DNA from: Pricia antarctica
GTDB lineage: Bacteria; Bacteroidota; Bacteroidia; Flavobacteriales; Flavobacteriaceae
Assembly: GCA_011050085.1 (NCBI GenBank)
Contig: DRGL01000069.1
Location: 62,001 to 126,000, forward strand
Length of the DNA: 64,000 bases
Direction: 5' to 3'
Part shown: one piece after another, positions 60,440 to 64,000 of the stretch
Position numbering within the stretch: position 1 is the stretch's first letter
How the letters are laid out: each line of letters starts with the position of its first letter
Translations under genes and position numbers: made by a program
Notes under the pieces: generated by a model
What the model was told of the DNA's origin: nothing
Seen by the model: the letters and a program-made list of their open reading frames with translations, nothing else
Databases searched by the model: none

Positions 60440-60757
60440 ATGTCAAAGACAATCAAGACACATATAATCCCTATCTTCTTTCTAGCGGCTTTTGCCCTAC
60501 TTAGGATTATAAATGTGCATACGATTGTCCATGTATTTGAAGACAATCAGGAAGTTGTAGATTGTAAGTGGTGCCATATGGTGCTAAACAGCAATCAGGA
60601 AACTCCTTTACTTACCTCCCCTGATAACTTATCGCTTGATTATACGGTTTTTGAAGAGGTGCAGCTTATTGCAATAACCACCTTCTACAACGCACCTTCG
60701 CTAAAAGTTCTAAAATCGGACTACTTTTTCAATAAGCCTCCTCCGGCTCTTTCCTAA
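60440..60757 (+). CDS. Small exported/membrane-anchored hypothetical protein with CxxCH motif
   Basis: 105 aa; N-terminal hydrophobic helix, 'VHTIVHVFEDNQEVVDCKWCHMVLNSNQETP', C-terminal '...YFFNKPPPALS'. Confidence 0.75.
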   Translation: MSKTIKTHIIPIFFLAAFALLRIINVHTIVHVFEDNQEVVDCKWCHMVLNSNQETPLLTSPDNLSLDYTVFEEVQLIAITTFYNAPSLKVLKSDYFFNKPPPALS

Positions 60758-60990
60758 GTACAAAAGTCATTTATAAACGTTCAGAATAACGCAATACGGT
60801 TAAGCCTGTTTTTAGGTGCTAACCCGTGTTTATTAGGCATTGTACTTCCTTTTTAGCCAAATCAAAATTCACAGGCTACCTGCGGGTATAGCGCTGTTCA
60901 ATTTTGATAGTTCAGCTATCCCTATTCAAATAAAACACATTTTAGCCCCCATGTATCGTGGGCAATATCTTCATAATCTTAATCTCTAAA

Positions 60991-61689
60991 TGTATGATTC
61001 AAGCACTTAACCTCACTAAGAGGTACGGCTCTCATTTGGCATTAAATAAACTCAATCTTCAAATCAATCCGGGAGAAATCTGCTGCCTGCTGGGGCAAAA
61101 CGGAGCAGGTAAGAGCACTACGATAAATCTTTTTCTCGGCTTTTTAGAACCTACTTCGGGTAATACAATTATAAACGGAATCAATGTTCAGGAGCATCCG
61201 CAGGAATCTAAGAACCACTTGGCCTATATACCAGAAACCGTGATGCTGTATCCCAATCTCTCCGGAATTGAAAATCTGGAATATTTTTCAAGCCTTGCAG
61301 GTTTTGAATACAGTAAAAAAGAACTGGGTGATTTCTTATTAAAAACAGGTTTGCAAGAAGAAGCATATTCTAAACGCTTAGGTGGCTACTCTAAAGGAAT
61401 GCGTCAAAAAGTGGGAATTGCCATTGCGATAAGTAAAAATGCAAAGGCATTGTTTTTAGACGAACCAACGAGCGGTCTAGACCCCAAAGCTTCCAATGAA
61501 TTCACCAAGATAATTAAGCAGCTTTCAGAATCGGGTACGGCTATTCTCATGGCGACGCACGATATTTTTAGAGCAAAACAAGTGGCGGATAGTATCGGAA
61601 TTTTAAGATCCGGTGATTTTGTTGCTCAGCTAAGAGCCGCTGATATTTCTGCAAACGAACTCGAAGAACTGTACTTAAAAACGGTTTAA
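60991..61689 (+). CDS. ABC transporter ATP-binding protein
   Basis: Walker A 'LLGQNGAGKSTT', signature 'LGGYSKGMRQKVG', Walker B 'ALFLDEPTSGLD'; ORF opens at 60958, ATG 60991 (MIQALNLTKRYG) fits the family start. Confidence 0.95.
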   Translation, partial: CMIQALNLTKRYGSHLALNKLNLQINPGEICCLLGQNGAGKSTTINLFLGFLEPTSGNTIINGINVQEHPQESKNHLAYIPETVMLYPNLSGIENLEYFSSLAGFEYSKKELGDFLLKTGLQEEAYSKRLGGYSKGMRQKVGIAIAISKNAKALFLDEPTSGLDPKASNEFTKIIKQLSESGTAILMATHDIFRAKQVADSIGILRSGDFVAQLRAADISANELEELYLKTV

Positions 61690-61710
61690 TAATCCCTGAA
61701 CCTACTACCT

Positions 61711-64000
61711 ATGTTTTTTATAGGAAACCTAGTATACCTATCTGTCCTTTTTGCCTTTGCTTTCGGCAATGCGCAAGAGATAAACGGGAAGGTCAAAGAT
61801 GCAGATTCACAGCTTCCCATACCAGGAGCTACGATACAAATGAAAAATACCAAACAAGGCACCGTAACAGATTTTGAGGGAAACTTTAGCATTAGCGGAA
61901 GCGGCACATTAGAAATCTCCTATTTAGGGTATAAAACCGTTACAATAACCCCGGAAAATGAATTTGTTGCGGTTTTTCTAAAACCTGAAAATTTTGCATT
62001 GGATGCGGTAGAATTAGTAGGGCGTAAGGCGAAAACCTATACCAGTGAGTATTCTTTTTCGGCTACACGAACTTCGACCTTGAACAAAGATATTCCGCAG
62101 GCGATAAGTACGGTTACGAAGGAGTTGATAGACGAACAACAGGGCATACAACTTTCGGATGCAGTGAAGAACGTAAGTGGCGTTTCCCCTTCTAGTTTTT
62201 ACAATCAATATTCCATTCGTGGAATCAGTCAGAATGAAGAGGGGCAGTTAATAAATGGTATGCGTACGCGTCAATTTTACTTTCTGCAACCTTTATTGGC
62301 CAATGTAGAACGTGTAGAGGTGATAAAAGGTCCTGCAAGTGCTACATTTTCTAGTGTAGACCCTGGAGGAAGTATCAATTTGGTGACTAAAAAACCATTG
62401 GACGTTACGCGCAACGAGGTCAAGTTTACGACCGGAAGCTTTAGTAACATTATGGGTTCTATAGATTTGACTGGGCCGTTGAACGAGGAGAAGACTTTAC
62501 TGTATCGGTTAAACGGAGCATACAGGGAAGCCAATAGTTATCGGGATTACATCAGTAATACATCCTTATTACTATCGTCTTCATTTACCTATTTAGCCAG
62601 CGAAAAAACGGCTATCAATGTTGAATTGATCTACAGCGATATGAAAGGAAACTTAGATCGCGGTCAGCCTATTTTTGGAGCCGAAGCCGGAGTGACCGAT
62701 CTAAGCAGTACGCCGATCAGTTTAAACCTGGGTGCGCCCAATGACTTTTTAAATTCGAAGCAACTCATTATTACTGGCAATCTTAACCATAGATTTTCAG
62801 ATCATATAAATTTTACAACGACTTATATGAAGCAAACCTGGAAGGAAGATGTACAGGAAAACCGGACCACAAACGGGTTTGGTGTAGATCTGGACAACAA
62901 CCCGGTGCCTACGTTAGCAGCGATGCGTTTTATACAACGACAGCAGTCGTGGCGTGTAGACAATATCAACAGCTATTTTAATTTTGAGTTCAATACCGGT
63001 GAATTGAAACACACGCTGCTGGTCGGTTATGATCTGCATAGCTGGGCTAAACTGAAAGGCGGCGGGCAAAATCAAGCTCGTGGCTACCTGCTAACTGATG
63101 GTACGGTAACCAATGCCTTTATTCCAGATAATGCGGAAGCGTATCAAACCTATACCTATGAAGAAATGGTATTGCCAAGGCCCAATGTACCGCATTTTAA
63201 TTTAGAAGCACCAAACAATACACTGAGCAATCTTACCGATTATAACATTAGCAGTAGAACAGCTTTCCCAACCGCTTTAACGGAGACGCATGCGGCTTAC
63301 GTGCAGGAGCAACTCAGTTATAAAAAGTTTCGCCTGTTGTTCAGTTTGAGACAGGAATGGTTTAGCGATGTTACCCATCGCGGTGAGGCAAATGAAATTT
63401 CATTTACAAATCAGAAGTTGTTGCCCCGTGTAGGACTTACCTACACCCTTAACGATCATATCAATATTTATGGAACCTATCTTGAAGGCTTTCAACCGCA
63501 ATCGAATACGGTAAGTATTATGCCAAATACCGAAAGTTTTTATGGAAGCACCGATGATTCGGCAAGCAGGTTCAAACCTTTAGAAAGTGATTTAAAAGAA
63601 GTAGGAGCAAAAATCACTTTACTCAAAAACAAACTGCATATCAACGCAGCGGTGTATGAGATCAATCAGAAAAACCTATTGCTCAATGCCAACGTACCTT
63701 CAACTCCAGACTCACTAGTCACAAGAGGAGCAGAGCGCAGTAGCGGTTTTGAGATGGATGTAACGGGTTATCTGTTACCCAACTGGCAAGTGTACGGTTC
63801 GTTTAATTACAATGATGCAAAAATCATTGAAGATAGCGACCCGGATCTTATAGGCGCTCGAAAGCAAAATTCGCCGTTCACCACGGCCACCTTGTGGACG
63901 CGTTATAACTTTTTAAGCACTTCTGAATTACGCGGACTTGGACTAGGATTTGGTGCGCAACACTCCGGGGATAAGGTACCCACATACGATCGCAGTTTCA
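61711..64000 (+). CDS. TonB-dependent siderophore-type receptor with N-terminal CarboxypepD-like domain, truncated at window end
   Basis: Hand-translated: 'INGKVKDADSQLPIPGATIQMKNTKQGTVTDFEGNFSI', plug 'DIPQAISTVTKELIDEQQGIQLSDAVKNVSGV', 'VERVEVIKGPASATFSSVDPGGSINLVTKKP'; frame open to 64000, hence missing from the ORF track. Confidence 0.93.
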   Translation, partial: MFFIGNLVYLSVLFAFAFGNAQEINGKVKDADSQLPIPGATIQMKNTKQGTVTDFEGNFSISGSGTLEISYLGYKTVTITPENEFVAVFLKPENFALDAVELVGRKAKTYTSEYSFSATRTSTLNKDIPQAISTVTKELIDEQQGIQLSDAVKNVSGVSPSSFYNQYSIRGISQNEEGQLINGMRTRQFYFLQPLLANVERVEVIKGPASATFSSVDPGGSINLVTKKPLDVTRNEVKFTTGSFSNIMGSIDLTGPLNEEKTLLYRLNGAYREANSYRDYISNTSLLLSSSFTYLASEKTAINVELIYSDMKGNLDRGQPIFGAEAGVTDLSSTPISLNLGAPNDFLNSKQLIITGNLNHRFSDHINFTTTYMKQTWKEDVQENRTTNGFGVDLDNNPVPTLAAMRFIQRQQSWRVDNINSYFNFEFNTGELKHTLLVGYDLHSWAKLKGGGQNQARGYLLTDGTVTNAFIPDNAEAYQTYTYEEMVLPRPNVPHFNLEAPNNTLSNLTDYNISSRTAFPTALTETHAAYVQEQLSYKKFRLLFSLRQEWFSDVTHRGEANEISFTNQKLLPRVGLTYTLNDHINIYGTYLEGFQPQSNTVSIMPNTESFYGSTDDSASRFKPLESDLKEVGAKITLLKNKLHINAAVYEINQKNLLLNANVPSTPDSLVTRGAERSSGFEMDVTGYLLPNWQVYGSFNYNDAKIIEDSDPDLIGARKQNSPFTTATLWTRYNFLSTSELRGLGLGFGAQHSGDKVPTYDRSF

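Noticed and set aside
1-64000. CRISPR arrays, tRNA/rRNA genes, transposases, integrases or prophage genes
   Set aside because: Looked for repeats, cloverleaf-type sequences and recombinase motifs; none seen by eye.

Overview
This 64 kb window has the gene content and style of a marine Bacteroidota/Flavobacteriia genome. It is dominated by a glycan-degradation and sugar-oxidation neighbourhood; nothing in it looks like phage, IS elements, CRISPR, tRNA or rRNA. Left part (1-9 kb): Gfo/Idh/MocA oxidoreductase, two sugar-isomerase-like TIM barrels, an AraC regulator, a ThuA-like lipoprotein, a sulfatase and an exported GH109-like oxidoreductase. This set fits an oxidative (keto-sugar) route of glycan processing. 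Middle (9-23 kb): MFS transporter, amidohydrolase, GH3-PA14, two small hypotheticals, and a 2Fe-2S/molybdopterin oxidoreductase pair. Minus-strand block (20-53 kb): divergent CehA/McbA-like protein, ThuA, a propeller/HEAT/cupredoxin fusion, cupin, a PEP-hydrolase-like TIM barrel plus Tm-1-like pair, GH43, DUF3823-like, SusD, SusC, vanadium-haloperoxidase/PAP2, a giant FG-GAP/ASPIC protein, GH43, a PQQ-type sugar dehydrogenase with cytochrome c, GH92, an unassigned 739-aa GH42-like protein, a sulfatase and GH2. A hybrid two-component regulator (53-57 kb) is divergent from GH2. Right end: GNAT, zinc metallopeptidase, DUF2071-like, a small CxxCH exported protein, an ABC ATPase and a truncated TonB receptor. 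Best candidates for undescribed biology: the 739-aa putative glycosidase coupled to GH92, the exported oxidative enzyme set inside a PUL, the Tm-1-like/TIM-barrel/cupin module, the PAP2 + ASPIC pair, and a shared motif upstream of susC and in the HTCS/GH2 intergenic region. All family assignments come from reading motifs by eye; no searches were run.
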